Counted from the first letter of the stretch, positions 1-8,479 are shown. The stretch is 18,367 nt of DNA from CAYLJJ01 sp964384025 (GCA_964384025.1 CAYLJJ010000112.1:1-18367), one strand, 5' to 3'. Program-made: numbers and translations. Notes: generated by a model from the sequence alone, not told the origin.

Positions 1-62
1 TCACGTACGGTTCTGCGAGCGCCTGGAGCTGAAATCCCTTCAGGCGACTCTCCGCTACTTAC
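1..62 (+). mobile_element. 3' end of a group II intron (distal strand of domain V plus domain VI), truncated by the window edge
   Basis: Bases 2-15 (CACGTACGGTTCTG) match the 3' strand of group II intron domain V, which normally pairs with a GAGCCGTATG-type 5' strand lying left of the window. A complete domain VI follows: 20-28 (CGCCTGGAG) pairs with 38-46 (CTTCAGGCG) in 9 pairs including one G-T, around the loop CTGAAATCC. The helix continues below as GAG 17-19 with CTC 48-50, leaving A47 unpaired where the lariat branch-point adenosine is expected. The 3' splice junction should end in A plus a pyrimidine, so position 58 or 62 is likely, but I cannot fix it. The reverse-transcriptase ORF would lie upstream, outside the window. 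The match is from memory of the family consensus and from the fold visible here. Confidence 0.75.
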
Positions 63-2868
63 ACTCTCCAGTGAGCAAACAGGGGCGATGATCGACTCGT
101 CCCTGAGAGAAGAACTGCCCCAGGAGATTCGCCAGATAACTGGGTCCATCCCAAGGCTCCAGGGGCTTGGGCAGCTCAAAGCCATGCTGTCCATCAGAAC
201 TCAACCGCGCGATCCGCAGCGCCAAGGTTGCTCCTCCAAGCTCGCGTTGATGGCGAAGGGGAGGCTCTAGGCGAGGAGCGCCGTTCAGGCCCTCGCTGAG
301 ATCATCTACATCCACCAGCGACCCCAGATGGGCGAGGCCCAAGGTCACTCCATGATCGATGAGGACTTGGTTGGCTGAGCGCCCAAAGCCAGGCTCAATC
401 TCTTGGAGAGGCAGCAGCCCAGCGGCCCTCGCTAGGCTCTGCCCAGTAGAGAGGGGAATCAGCTGATCTCCTGCGCTGAGGATCATCAATAGATCCTTAG
501 GCTTCTCCGCTTCTAGAGCGATCTGAGCGGCGTAGTTGATGGGGTCTCCCGACTCTAAGAGGGTTTGGATGCTCATCATCCAGCGCCGTATCTCAGGGCT
601 CTGACGGCGCAGCCCCTCTCCAGAGACGATGGCCATCAGCGGATCATCCTCCTCCCAACTCAGCTCTTGAAACTGCCCTGCCTTCTCAAAGTGATCCAGC
701 TCTAACTTGAGGCGCTGCCCGACCCCATAGATGCGCAGACGGAGAGGATCCCCAGCATCCGCTGGGGTGGCGATACGAAAAGCCCCACTGCCATCCACGA
801 AGGTCTCTCGATGCTCACCAGAGCGGAGGTTCTCCAACACCACCTGATCACCCACTAACAAACCAGGCAGGCGCTCAGAGATGGGGATTCCTCGTCGCAG
901 GAGGGGATTTTGGTGAAAAATCTCTCCCCCTTCTGCTACCAGAAACCCCAGAGCAGTAAAGCCCTCCTCTGTGGGATATCCCAGGAGCAGGGGACCCATA
1001 GCGGGGAGGAGTAGGGTCTCGGTAAAACCAAAGCCCTGGCTGCGGAGCCCCATATCCGTAAAGCCACCCCCAGCGGAGATCAGGGCCACTCGCTCCAGCT
1101 CAGGGCTGAGCCCCCCCAGGAGCGTCGCCACCATCCCTCCAAAACCCTGTCCCAAAATATAGATGGGACGAGTCCCTCCCAGATCGACCAGTGTGTCTCC
1201 ATCAAAGTCTCCTACCAACCCCTTTACCCAGGGCAGGCCGGGGAGCCAGCGCCGCTGGCCATCAAAGCTGCGAAGGATACGAAGAAACTGGAGCCAGTCC
1301 AGGGCTGTTTGGCGGAGGCGATCCCGCGCCTTGATGGGATCAGGACCGATGGGGTTGAGGTTATCCAGCTCCCCCTCTGGGTTGCGAGTGCGGATGCCCC
1401 TTAAGCTGGGCCAGAGGGGCTCCAAGCCACGCTCAGCGAGGGCCAATTTTAGCTGTTCACGCTCCTCTGGAGAGAACTGAAGGCCATGGTTGGGGGCGTC
1501 GATGGCGCAGGTCGCTAGACCCCATCCAGCGAAGTGACCCGCCAGCGCGAGGCTCTGAGCCCAGGTTTGACTACAGTCATGGGCAAAGAGAACCACCGGG
1601 GCGGGCGCCGTGCTTATCTTTTTGGGGAGCACACACCAGAAAGGAACCTCGACCCCCTCTACTTGAAGCTCTCGCGTTTGAGGATCAACTTGAAAGCGTC
1701 CAGGCCCCAAGAGATTGGGAGAGACATAGCGACCCGACACCAGAGAATCTACAGCCTCATAGCTGGGGATCAGAGTTTGTAACTCCTCCTGACTCCAGAG
1801 AAAGGGGCTCAGGGCCTCCAACATTTCGAGGATCTGAGGAGCCTCAAGGAGAGCCTCCTTTGGGGGATTACTGAGGGCCTCAACGCGACTCACATCAGGA
1901 GGAAAGGCGCTCATCAAGCTCTTGAAGGGACCCTGACCCTGTAGACCATCTCGGAGCAGCTCAAGCTCTCTTCGTGCGCTTTGGGTCGTGAAGGTCCAAA
2001 CAAAGCTGACCTGCCCCAGGCTGATCCCATAGGGGCCGAGGGCCTCTGAGAGCCGAGAGAGGGCCTTGGTTTGGTGGATATGATGAATAAACTCAAAAGG
2101 AGAGCGGATCGCCTGCCCCTTAAGGCCTTTGACCTGATCTGTGATCACCACCGCGTAGACCTCTCCTGGTCTCAGAGGGAGCACAGGGCGCAGGATCAGG
2201 GTATCTGTCTCACGTTCATAGAAGCTGAGCAGCTCTCCCCCCTGCTCCTCTGGGAGGAGATTGGGTTGATCCAAGCGACCATCTCCATCGGTGTCTTCAC
2301 CCAAAGAGAGCAAACCATCTCCATCATGATCTTCATCCACAGTTTCGAAGAGCAGGTTGTTCTCTCCTCGACGAGGATCAAGGGCGGCATACTCCGCCTC
2401 CTGGGTGGAGGAGCGCAGCAGGGGAAAATTGCCTCGTCCCAGATCTAGATGGACTCGCTCTCCAAAGTGAGGTCCCTCGCTGAGGTTCAAAAGCAGGATG
2501 GGATCCTCATTATAGGAGCGCCCACGACCGTATAAGCGGGCGAGATCCAGAGGAGCATCAAAGCGGATCGTAACGGGGACAAAGGTCCCAAAGCCATCCA
2601 GCTCCAGAGCCTGCTTTCTCAGATCAGCTTGATGCTGAGTGGAGGCGATCTGAGAGATATTGAGACGCAGCCCAGTTGGGGAGTCAGGATCGGGGCGGGT
2701 GACGAGATCATTGGGGAAGGGAATCTCAGGGAGCGCGTGCCCCTCCAGCTCAAAGATGACTCGAGGACCTGAACCCTCAGGGCTGCGCTTCAAGCCCTTG
2801 GGCTGTTCATCGCTCAGGCAGCCCAGGAGGAGGAGACTGAGAAAGAGCCAAAGAGGGCTGAGGTTCAT
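55..2868 (-). CDS. Large alpha/beta-hydrolase lipoprotein, resembling the VolA-type bacterial lipase family, nucleophile Ser replaced by Gly
   Basis: This encodes a 937-residue predicted surface or periplasmic lipoprotein. A type II signal peptide ends in LLLLGC with Cys17 as the lipid-bearing residue. The segment near residue 50 (IPFPNDLVTRPD, then TGLRLNIS) recalls the N-terminal domain of VolA-like bacterial lipases. Two Asp-rich loops of calcium-binding type (DEDHDGDG, EDTDGDGRLD) lie near residues 175-200. The hydrolase core has an oxyanion-type VVLFAHDC stretch, an AIDAPNHG strand end, and an elbow at about 569-575 that reads GQGFGG where GxSxG is expected. A possible acid lies in LSAGDQLIP and a possible His in IDHGVTLG or QHGFELP. 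An inserted segment (VFVDGSGAF-type, about 680-730) looks like a small beta domain. The ATG has GGAG 8 nt upstream. Its TAG stop (55-57) lies in the group II intron 3' end, so the C-terminus may not be original. The fold is likely; activity is doubtful. Confidence 0.85.
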   Translation of the reverse strand: MNLSPLWLFLSLLLLGCLSDEQPKGLKRSPEGSGPRVIFELEGHALPEIPFPNDLVTRPDPDSPTGLRLNISQIASTQHQADLRKQALELDGFGTFVPVTIRFDAPLDLARLYGRGRSYNEDPILLLNLSEGPHFGERVHLDLGRGNFPLLRSSTQEAEYAALDPRRGENNLLFETVDEDHDGDGLLSLGEDTDGDGRLDQPNLLPEEQGGELLSFYERETDTLILRPVLPLRPGEVYAVVITDQVKGLKGQAIRSPFEFIHHIHQTKALSRLSEALGPYGISLGQVSFVWTFTTQSARRELELLRDGLQGQGPFKSLMSAFPPDVSRVEALSNPPKEALLEAPQILEMLEALSPFLWSQEELQTLIPSYEAVDSLVSGRYVSPNLLGPGRFQVDPQTRELQVEGVEVPFWCVLPKKISTAPAPVVLFAHDCSQTWAQSLALAGHFAGWGLATCAIDAPNHGLQFSPEEREQLKLALAERGLEPLWPSLRGIRTRNPEGELDNLNPIGPDPIKARDRLRQTALDWLQFLRILRSFDGQRRWLPGLPWVKGLVGDFDGDTLVDLGGTRPIYILGQGFGGMVATLLGGLSPELERVALISAGGGFTDMGLRSQGFGFTETLLLPAMGPLLLGYPTEEGFTALGFLVAEGGEIFHQNPLLRRGIPISERLPGLLVGDQVVLENLRSGEHRETFVDGSGAFRIATPADAGDPLRLRIYGVGQRLKLELDHFEKAGQFQELSWEEDDPLMAIVSGEGLRRQSPEIRRWMMSIQTLLESGDPINYAAQIALEAEKPKDLLMILSAGDQLIPLSTGQSLARAAGLLPLQEIEPGFGRSANQVLIDHGVTLGLAHLGSLVDVDDLSEGLNGAPRLEPPLRHQRELGGATLALRIARLSSDGQHGFELPKPLEPWDGPSYLANLLGQFFSQGRVDHRPCLLTGECK

Positions 2869-3172
2869 ATCAGGATCTCCAGGATCGATGGGACAGATTC
2901 TTGCCCTATCTCAGCCACAGTCTGAAGACAACCTCAACGCGAGATCTTGAGGATCCAGGCTTCGGCCTCCTATCCTCAGCTTCCTTGAGGACCAGTTCGG
3001 AAATAAACACCATAATTCTAGGCGCCGAGATACTCATCTGCAAAGCGTCTCAACCAGGAGCAAGAGGATCTTTGCCGCTCTCCACTGCTTTGAGTTAAAA
3101 ACGAGGCTCCCATCAAAGGCTGAAGGCTGGGAGCGCTTCATCTAGAGATGAGGGGTCAAGAAAGGAGAGCCC
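2869..3172. promoter_or_regulatory. Divergent intergenic region between the hydrolase lipoprotein gene and nadE
   Basis: No convincing coding frame is present in these 304 bp. Two weak sigma70-like candidates are visible. For the leftward gene, TTGCAG (3038-3043, minus) and TAGAAT (3015-3020, minus) are 17 nt apart. For nadE, TTGCCG (3072-3077) and TTAAAA (3095-3100) are also 17 nt apart. Between the second candidate and nadE there is an inverted repeat, GCTCCCA (3106-3112) with TGGGAGC (3128-3134), that could form a leader hairpin; no T-run follows, so it is not a classical terminator. The purine-rich nadE ribosome site AAAGGAG is at 3161-3167. All promoter calls are by eye. Confidence 0.3.
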
Positions 3173-4810
3173 ATGAAACTGGCCATCGCGCAGATCAACA
3201 CCACCGTGGGAGACTTTGAGGGCAACTTAGAGCTGATCCTAAAAGCGATGGCGCAAGCTGAGAACCAGGGCGCTGAGTTGCTGCTCCTCCCCGAGCTGGC
3301 TCTCTGTGGTTATCCTCCCCTTGACCTCTTAGAGCGTAAGGCTTTTCGTGAGGCCAACCGCATCTATCTGGAGCGCCTGATCAAGCACAGTGCCGACTCC
3401 AACTTAAAGGTGTTGTTGGGCTTCGCTGAGGCCCACGAAGGGGAAGGGCAGGGGCTCTATAACTCTGCTGCCCTCCTGGGAGGGGGACACCTCTTGGCGA
3501 TCCGTCGAAAGAGCCTATTGCCCACCTATGATGTCTTTGATGAGGGGCGCTATTTTGATCCCGCTCCAGAGAACAGTCCGGTGGAGCTGAACGGGATCTC
3601 TTTGGGGATCACTCTCTGTGAAGATATCTGGAACGATCGCGACTTCTGGCCCTCGCGGCGCTACCCCTGTGATCCGGTAGAGTCTCTGGTCAAAGCAGGG
3701 GCTCAGGTGATCCTCAACTTGAGCGCCAGCCCCTATCACATCGGTAAGCCTCATCTTCGTCGAGAGATGATCCAAGCCCAGGCGCAACGACATGGTGTCC
3801 CCCTGGCCTATTGTAACCTCGTGGGCGGCAACGATGAGCTGATCTTTGAGGGGGGCTCCATGTTGGTCGATGCCCAGGGCCGGATCGTCTGCTCTGGGGC
3901 GCGCTTTCAGGAGGAGCTGATCCTGAGTGACCTCTTTGCTCAGGCTGAGCTCTCTCCTGAGTTCCCCAGCGAGATGGAGGATATCGAGCGGGCTCTGCTC
4001 CTGGGGTTGCGAGACTACTGCCGTAAGTGTGGATTCTCCAAGGTGGTCCTTGGGCTCTCAGGGGGGATCGACAGCGCCCTGGTGGCTGCCCTGGCGGTTA
4101 AGGCCTTGGGGGCTGAGAATGTGGTAGGCATCGGGATGCCCAGCCGCTACAGCAGTGAGGGCAGCGTAATCGACGCTCAGGCTCTGGCTGAGAACCTGGG
4201 GATGGAGTTCCATGTTGTCCCCATCGAGGGACCCTTCGCAGCCAGCCTCCAAGTGCTCCAGCCGCTCTTCGAGGGCACCGGATCTGGTGTCACAGAGGAG
4301 AACATTCAGGCCCGCCTACGAGGGATGATCCTGATGGCCTACAGCAATAAGTTTGGTGGTCTCCTGCTGACCACAGGGAACAAGAGCGAGTTGGCCGTAG
4401 GCTACTGCACCCTCTATGGAGATATGAGCGGGGGTTTGGCGCTGATCTCCGATCTCCCCAAGATGCAGGTCTATGCCCTGTCCCACTTTTTCAATCGAGC
4501 GCGGATCTTGATCCCAGAGTCCACCCTCAGCAAGCCCCCCTCAGCAGAGCTGGCTCCTGATCAGCTGGATGAGGACAGCTTGCCCCCCTATCCCATTTTG
4601 GATGATCTCTTGGCGCGTTATGTAGAACAGGGAGAGACTCGGGCTGAGATCATCGCTGCTGGCCATGATCCTCAACAGGTAGAGGAGGTTCTGCGTCGAG
4701 TGGATCGCAATGAATATAAGCGTCGTCAAGCTGCACCAGGCCTCAAAGTCAGCAGCAAGGCTTTTGGAATGGGACGACGTATTCCTATCGCTCAGCATTT
4801 TTCAGGTTGA
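3173..4810 (+). CDS. nadE: Glutamine-dependent NAD+ synthetase
   Basis: This catalyses the last step of NAD+ synthesis in the cytosol: ATP-dependent amidation of deamido-NAD+, with ammonia taken from glutamine. The 545 residues form two domains. The N-terminal carbon-nitrogen hydrolase (nitrilase-type) glutaminase domain, about 1-250, carries the expected Glu41 (LLLLPELALCGYP), Lys113 (RRKSLLP) and nucleophile Cys149 (GITLCEDIW). The C-terminal synthetase domain has the ATP-pyrophosphatase P-loop SGGIDS at 296-301, the GNKSELAVGY segment, and a KPPSAEL motif followed by DEDSLPPYPILD. Length and motif order are normal for the two-domain form. The ATG has AAAGGAG 5 nt upstream. It is the first gene of an operon: the next gene starts 3 nt after its TGA stop. 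This is one of the safest calls in the window. Confidence 0.98.
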   Translation: MKLAIAQINTTVGDFEGNLELILKAMAQAENQGAELLLLPELALCGYPPLDLLERKAFREANRIYLERLIKHSADSNLKVLLGFAEAHEGEGQGLYNSAALLGGGHLLAIRRKSLLPTYDVFDEGRYFDPAPENSPVELNGISLGITLCEDIWNDRDFWPSRRYPCDPVESLVKAGAQVILNLSASPYHIGKPHLRREMIQAQAQRHGVPLAYCNLVGGNDELIFEGGSMLVDAQGRIVCSGARFQEELILSDLFAQAELSPEFPSEMEDIERALLLGLRDYCRKCGFSKVVLGLSGGIDSALVAALAVKALGAENVVGIGMPSRYSSEGSVIDAQALAENLGMEFHVVPIEGPFAASLQVLQPLFEGTGSGVTEENIQARLRGMILMAYSNKFGGLLLTTGNKSELAVGYCTLYGDMSGGLALISDLPKMQVYALSHFFNRARILIPESTLSKPPSAELAPDQLDEDSLPPYPILDDLLARYVEQGETRAEIIAAGHDPQQVEEVLRRVDRNEYKRRQAAPGLKVSSKAFGMGRRIPIAQHFSG

Positions 4811-4813
4811 GGG

Positions 4814-5143
4814 GTGGCTGCTTTAAAGAGACTGCATCTCTCCTCTTGGGCGCTGAGCCTGCTGCTTTTGGCGAGCTGCGAGGATCCCGAGCGCAAACAG
4901 CGTCAGGTCGCAGAGGAGGTTGAGACGCTCTCAAAGGATCAATGCATCCGGGGCTGGCTCTCAGAAGAGGCTCGCCGTCGCCTGATCAGCGCCGCTCGCC
5001 AAGGAACCCTAGCTGAAGCACAGGTCAATGCCTATATCTCTGGCATCAAAAAGGCCATTCGGGAATCTGAGCATCGACACATCTCTGTAGAATCTTTCTG
5101 CCGTAAACAGCGGAATCTCTGGAGACAACATATTCGACCCTGA
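4814..5143 (+). CDS. Small predicted lipoprotein of unknown function
   Basis: A 109-residue protein starting at GTG, 3 nt after the nadE stop and almost certainly translationally coupled to it. The N-terminus has a basic patch (LKRLH), a hydrophobic run and the lipobox LASC, with Cys22 predicted to be acylated. The mature part is short, charged and probably helical (RKQRQVAEEVETLSKDQ, then EEARRRLISAARQ), with two further Cys (DQCIRGW and ESFCRKQ) that could form a disulfide after export. I recognise no family. Tight spacing to nadE and to the next gene (9 nt) shows co-transcription, but a secreted lipoprotein has no obvious role in NAD synthesis. The gene is probable; its function is unknown. 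Confidence 0.75.
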   Translation: MAALKRLHLSSWALSLLLLASCEDPERKQRQVAEEVETLSKDQCIRGWLSEEARRRLISAARQGTLAEAQVNAYISGIKKAIRESEHRHISVESFCRKQRNLWRQHIRP

Positions 5144-5152
5144 GGGGGTGGT

Positions 5153-8100
5153 GTGGATTGGATCGCGATTGAATTGCTGGATGACGAGGGTGCAGATCTC
5201 AGCCTGCTCCGCCTTAAAGATGGAGCCCGTCAGAGCATCTATCATCATCCCCGCTCAGCGCCTCTCTCTTCGGCAGTTCATCCAGGAGGGGGCTGTATCG
5301 CGGTGAATGCCCTCTCTCGCAGCCGTGTTCAGGGGCAGCACCGCAGCCGTATCGGGCTGATCAACTTGGAGAAGGAGGGCACCGCTTGGCTGCGTTGGTC
5401 TCTGGATCCCAAGTGGCGGGTCGCTAACGCCAGCTTCGATCAAACTGGGGGACGGCTAGCCTTGGAGGGCAGATATGGAGAGGAGCTGCTCCCCAATATC
5501 TACCTCTTCTCTCTCTCCACTTCAGGGGGCTCTCCTCGCGAAGAGTTGCTGGCGGGCACGGGCAGCCCCAAGAGCTTGGCCAGCTGTCAGCCCTATTTTA
5601 TCGATCATCGCTTATACTACTTTGAGAGCAGCCACCCTGAAGGGCGTTGGGAAATCTGCCTCTTAGATCCCAAGCAGAAGGGCAGCTCAGCCGCCGCCTT
5701 AGAAGAGCGCGCTCCCTCCGTTTGGCGACAGGTACTCACTCGGGGCGCCGAGGCGATCCCTGAGGTGGGCCTCATCACCTCAGCAGAGAACCTCTACTTC
5801 GTAGCTCGTAGCCGAGGAGGCAGTCGGCAGAGAGTGCAGCGCCTCGCCCTTGATGGAAAAGGGGAGCCTCAAGCTCTGGGCCGCAACCACCGCCGCATTG
5901 ATCAGCTCTGCTGCTCCCCTGACGGACAACTCCTCTGGTCCGCTGATGGAGGGATCTGGTGTTTGGAGGGGGAGGAGGCCAGGCTTCTTGTAGCAGGGGG
6001 GAGTCAGCAGAGCCATGGTGCTCTCTGCCCCTCTCCTCAAGGGCTGCTCTTTGTAACCCAGACCTCAGAGAGCACAGAGCTGAGACGCTTGGGGAGCGAC
6101 GGCGCTCAGGAGCTGCTCTGTGATCTCGGAGATGTGACGATTCTCAGTATTCAGCTTCTGCCTCCGAACGAGCTGGTCTTGAATCGTCTTGAGGCGGAGC
6201 TTAAGACCCCAGAGCTGCTCAACCCTGTGGAGGAGCTTCACAGGGATGAGATGGCTACCGTGATTGAACCTCTTCCTCCGATGATGCGCTCTTCAACCCA
6301 AGAAGAGGGGGTCGAAGACCTCCTCACCTCTGCTCTCCCCATCAGCGCTGAGGAGAGCAGATCAAAGCCCCTCAAGGGCAGATCTACAAAACCTCCAGCG
6401 GGGCTGATCTCCCTTAAGTCTCTTCCTCAGCCAAGAGGCTTGCAGATCCTACTCTCCGAGCCAAAACTTCAACAGATCCCAGATGCAACCCCCCACCTTG
6501 ATGAGTCTGCCATTCTGGTAGATTTAGTAGACGAGCTGGAGGAGGAGAGGCCCCTAGATCTAGAGGAGCAGGAGGAGGAGAGGCCCCTAGATCTAGAGGA
6601 GCAGGAGGGGGAGAAGCCTTTAGATCTAGAGGAGCAGGAGGGGGAGAAGCCTTTAGATCTAGAGGAGGAGCAGGAGGGAGAGAAGCCCTTAGATCTAGAG
6701 AAGGAGCAGGAGGAGAGGCTCCCAGATCTAGAAGAGGAGCAGACAGAGCTTGAGGTGATGTTTCCCACACAGCGAGAAGCTCAACAGAGCGAAGAGCTTC
6801 ATCAAGAGAGCACGACAGCGTCGATCTCCTCTCTATCTAAGGAAGCCGAAGCTGATCTAGAGCCGCCAAATGATGAGACACTTGAAGAGCCCCTCCTGCG
6901 CCCCAAACAAGCTTCGATCAAGCTGAGCGAGCCTGTTCTCAAAGATCCTCAATCTGACTTTGTGGGCTGGATCAAGCAGCTCATCAAGGAGAATGAAGGA
7001 CAGCAGCTCTTGGAATTGGAGGGGTTTAGACAAGACCTGAGACTCAGAGACTCGGCGCTCATGTATCTGAGGATGCAGATGGGGCGCTCCAGCGAAGACA
7101 AAACTCCCCTCATCTTTGCGATCAGCGCTGCAGCGCACCTCAAGCTGGTTGAAGCACGAGAGCAGCTCTCCTCTCTCTGTCAACAGGCCCAAGGGCGTCT
7201 AGAGGAGGAGCTGCCCGAATTGGAGGAGCACTACGCCATTACAGCGCTGCTCTACATCAACGGACAGAGTCGAGAGTTTCATCAGCGAGAATGTTATCAA
7301 GAGTATGAAGAGATGCTCTCTCAGCTTGTACAGCTTTTGGAGACTGAGGGAGCAGAGGCGGCGGCTCAGACGATGCACTCTTTTGGGACGCTCTACCGCG
7401 ATCAGCTTGAACGCCTATTCTCTGTTGAGCCCGAGCCACATCGAAGCGCTGAAGCAGAGCTAAGACCGGAAGTACTGCGTTTGGCTACAGAGCGTCGTCG
7501 CGCTTCTTCATCTCGAGGAGCAGAAGCAGCGAGGCAGGAAGAAGTGCGACGAGCAAAAGAAGCTGAGCGGGCACGGCAAGCAGAAGAAGCTGAGCGGGCA
7601 CGGCAAGTAGAAGAGGCTAAGCGTGCAGAGCAACGTCGTATGGAGGAGGAGGTTCGGCGTGCTGAAGAGGAGGTTCGGCGTGCTGAAGAAGAGGCCAAGC
7701 GCGCTGAAGAGCGGGCTCAAGCAGCACGAATTCGAGCCCACAGCGCCACCCCCCAAGCCCAACGCCCTGAGTCCTCTCCCTTTGGGCGCCCACAGGAGAA
7801 GAGCCAACCCAACTTCAGCGCCTCCTCGATCCCTGCTGATCCTACCCCTCCCTCCAGCTCTACACCACGACAGCACCCGGAGGCGCTTAAAGCCAGCTTC
7901 TCTCCCTTCTCAGATCCCAGCCCATACCAGCGGCGAGGAGAAGAGACCCTGGAGCGAAAAGAGCAGATTCAAAGAACCCCTCAGACCCCCTCCCCCAGAG
8001 CCGCAGATCGCCTCACTCAGCGCTCTGCTCAGGAGGAGGAGTGGGAGCGGCGTCAGCGGGAACTACAAGCGCTTCCCGAGCTGGGCACAGCGGAGGAGGC

Positions 8101-8479
8101 GCCTCTCTTCCTTCCTGGTCCTCCTCCTCTATTTCTCAGCGTAGCTGGAGGAGGAGCGGTGATTGGGGGAGTGGTTAATATCCTACTGGGGTTCTCAGAG
8201 GCAGGCGCTTTACTGCCTCTAGGGCTCCTCTTCTTGGTGGCGGGGGTTGGGCTTTTTGCAGATCGCCCCTGGGGCTGGTTCATAAGCTTGGGAGCCTTTC
8301 TGCTCAACGGCCTCTATCTGCTCTATTTTGGTTTCAGCGCTCCCCCCGAGTGGTGGATCCCGCCCCTCCTCCCTATTTTGGGAGGAATGAGCGCTCTGGG
8401 CTTCTTTGGAACTCTCCTGCTGCCGCAGTTTCGTGAGCGCTATACCGGAGGCCCCAGCTATAAACGGGAAGCCTTTTAG
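5153..8479 (+). CDS. Large modular protein: PD40/TolB-like beta-propeller, acidic repeats, helical domain, coiled coil, four C-terminal TM segments
   Basis: This 1108-residue protein starts at GTG with GAGGGGG 4 nt upstream. Residues 1 to about 340 contain repeated blade-like strands of PD40/WD40 type (SPDGQLLWSADGGIWCL, CPSPQGLLFVTQ, YFIDHRLYYFES). About 345-460 is linker. About 463-530 holds six 11-12-residue acidic repeats of the type EGEKPLDLEEQ. About 602-760 is a helical, probably folded domain (DFVGWIKQLIKEN to LYRDQLERLF). About 798-862 is an Ala/Glu/Arg coiled coil. A Pro/Ser-rich disordered stretch follows. Four hydrophobic segments lie near 992-1016, 1018-1037, 1040-1061 and 1068-1090. 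No signal peptide is visible, so I infer that the propeller and coiled coil are cytoplasmic and anchored by the C-terminus. Its role could be scaffolding or sensing; I do not recognise the architecture. It is cotranscribed with nadE and the downstream kinase. Confidence 0.88.
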   Translation: MDWIAIELLDDEGADLSLLRLKDGARQSIYHHPRSAPLSSAVHPGGGCIAVNALSRSRVQGQHRSRIGLINLEKEGTAWLRWSLDPKWRVANASFDQTGGRLALEGRYGEELLPNIYLFSLSTSGGSPREELLAGTGSPKSLASCQPYFIDHRLYYFESSHPEGRWEICLLDPKQKGSSAAALEERAPSVWRQVLTRGAEAIPEVGLITSAENLYFVARSRGGSRQRVQRLALDGKGEPQALGRNHRRIDQLCCSPDGQLLWSADGGIWCLEGEEARLLVAGGSQQSHGALCPSPQGLLFVTQTSESTELRRLGSDGAQELLCDLGDVTILSIQLLPPNELVLNRLEAELKTPELLNPVEELHRDEMATVIEPLPPMMRSSTQEEGVEDLLTSALPISAEESRSKPLKGRSTKPPAGLISLKSLPQPRGLQILLSEPKLQQIPDATPHLDESAILVDLVDELEEERPLDLEEQEEERPLDLEEQEGEKPLDLEEQEGEKPLDLEEEQEGEKPLDLEKEQEERLPDLEEEQTELEVMFPTQREAQQSEELHQESTTASISSLSKEAEADLEPPNDETLEEPLLRPKQASIKLSEPVLKDPQSDFVGWIKQLIKENEGQQLLELEGFRQDLRLRDSALMYLRMQMGRSSEDKTPLIFAISAAAHLKLVEAREQLSSLCQQAQGRLEEELPELEEHYAITALLYINGQSREFHQRECYQEYEEMLSQLVQLLETEGAEAAAQTMHSFGTLYRDQLERLFSVEPEPHRSAEAELRPEVLRLATERRRASSSRGAEAARQEEVRRAKEAERARQAEEAERARQVEEAKRAEQRRMEEEVRRAEEEVRRAEEEAKRAEERAQAARIRAHSATPQAQRPESSPFGRPQEKSQPNFSASSIPADPTPPSSSTPRQHPEALKASFSPFSDPSPYQRRGEETLERKEQIQRTPQTPSPRAADRLTQRSAQEEEWERRQRELQALPELGTAEEAPLFLPGPPPLFLSVAGGGAVIGGVVNILLGFSEAGALLPLGLLFLVAGVGLFADRPWGWFISLGAFLLNGLYLLYFGFSAPPEWWIPPLLPILGGMSALGFFGTLLLPQFRERYTGGPSYKREAF
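6541..6743 (+). repeat. Six tandem 33-36 bp in-frame repeats encoding acidic 11-12-residue units
   Basis: The units translate as EEERPLDLEEQ (two), EGEKPLDLEEQ, EGEKPLDLEEEQ, EGEKPLDLEKEQ and EERLPDLEEEQ, all inside the 1108-residue protein. Each DNA copy carries a GATCTAGA-type core. Neighbouring copies are nearly identical at the base level, which suggests recent duplication or slippage. The extra Glu in later copies (12-residue units) is a 3-bp length change that keeps frame. The repeat leaves long open frames on the opposite strand, which I treat as shadows. Confidence 0.9.
7559..7687 (+). repeat. Short tandem duplications in the coiled-coil coding region (27-bp pair and 21-bp pair)
   Basis: A 27-bp unit occurs at 7559-7585 and 7586-7612 with a single C/T difference, encoding EAERARQAE and EAERARQVE. 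A 21-bp unit occurs at 7646-7666 and 7667-7687 as two exact copies, encoding EEVRRAE. Both lie in the predicted coiled coil (about residues 798-862) of the large modular protein. The 21-bp unit equals three heptads at DNA level, that is one heptad of protein, so duplication lengthens the coil without changing its register. Confidence 0.85.

Noticed and set aside
1163..1480. 105-codon plus-strand frame inside the hydrolase gene
   Set aside because: Arg/Ser/Pro-rich shadow of the minus-strand coding frame; no start signals.
6414..6770. Minus-strand open frames of about 100-118 codons opposite the acidic repeats
   Set aside because: They are repeat shadows: a 33-36 bp repeat without stops opens several frames. 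Composition is Ser/Cys- or Pro-rich and there is no ribosome site.
7623..8144. 173-codon plus-strand frame inside the large modular protein
   Set aside because: Very Arg- and Pro-rich; it arises from the coiled-coil repeats and Pro linker read in another frame.
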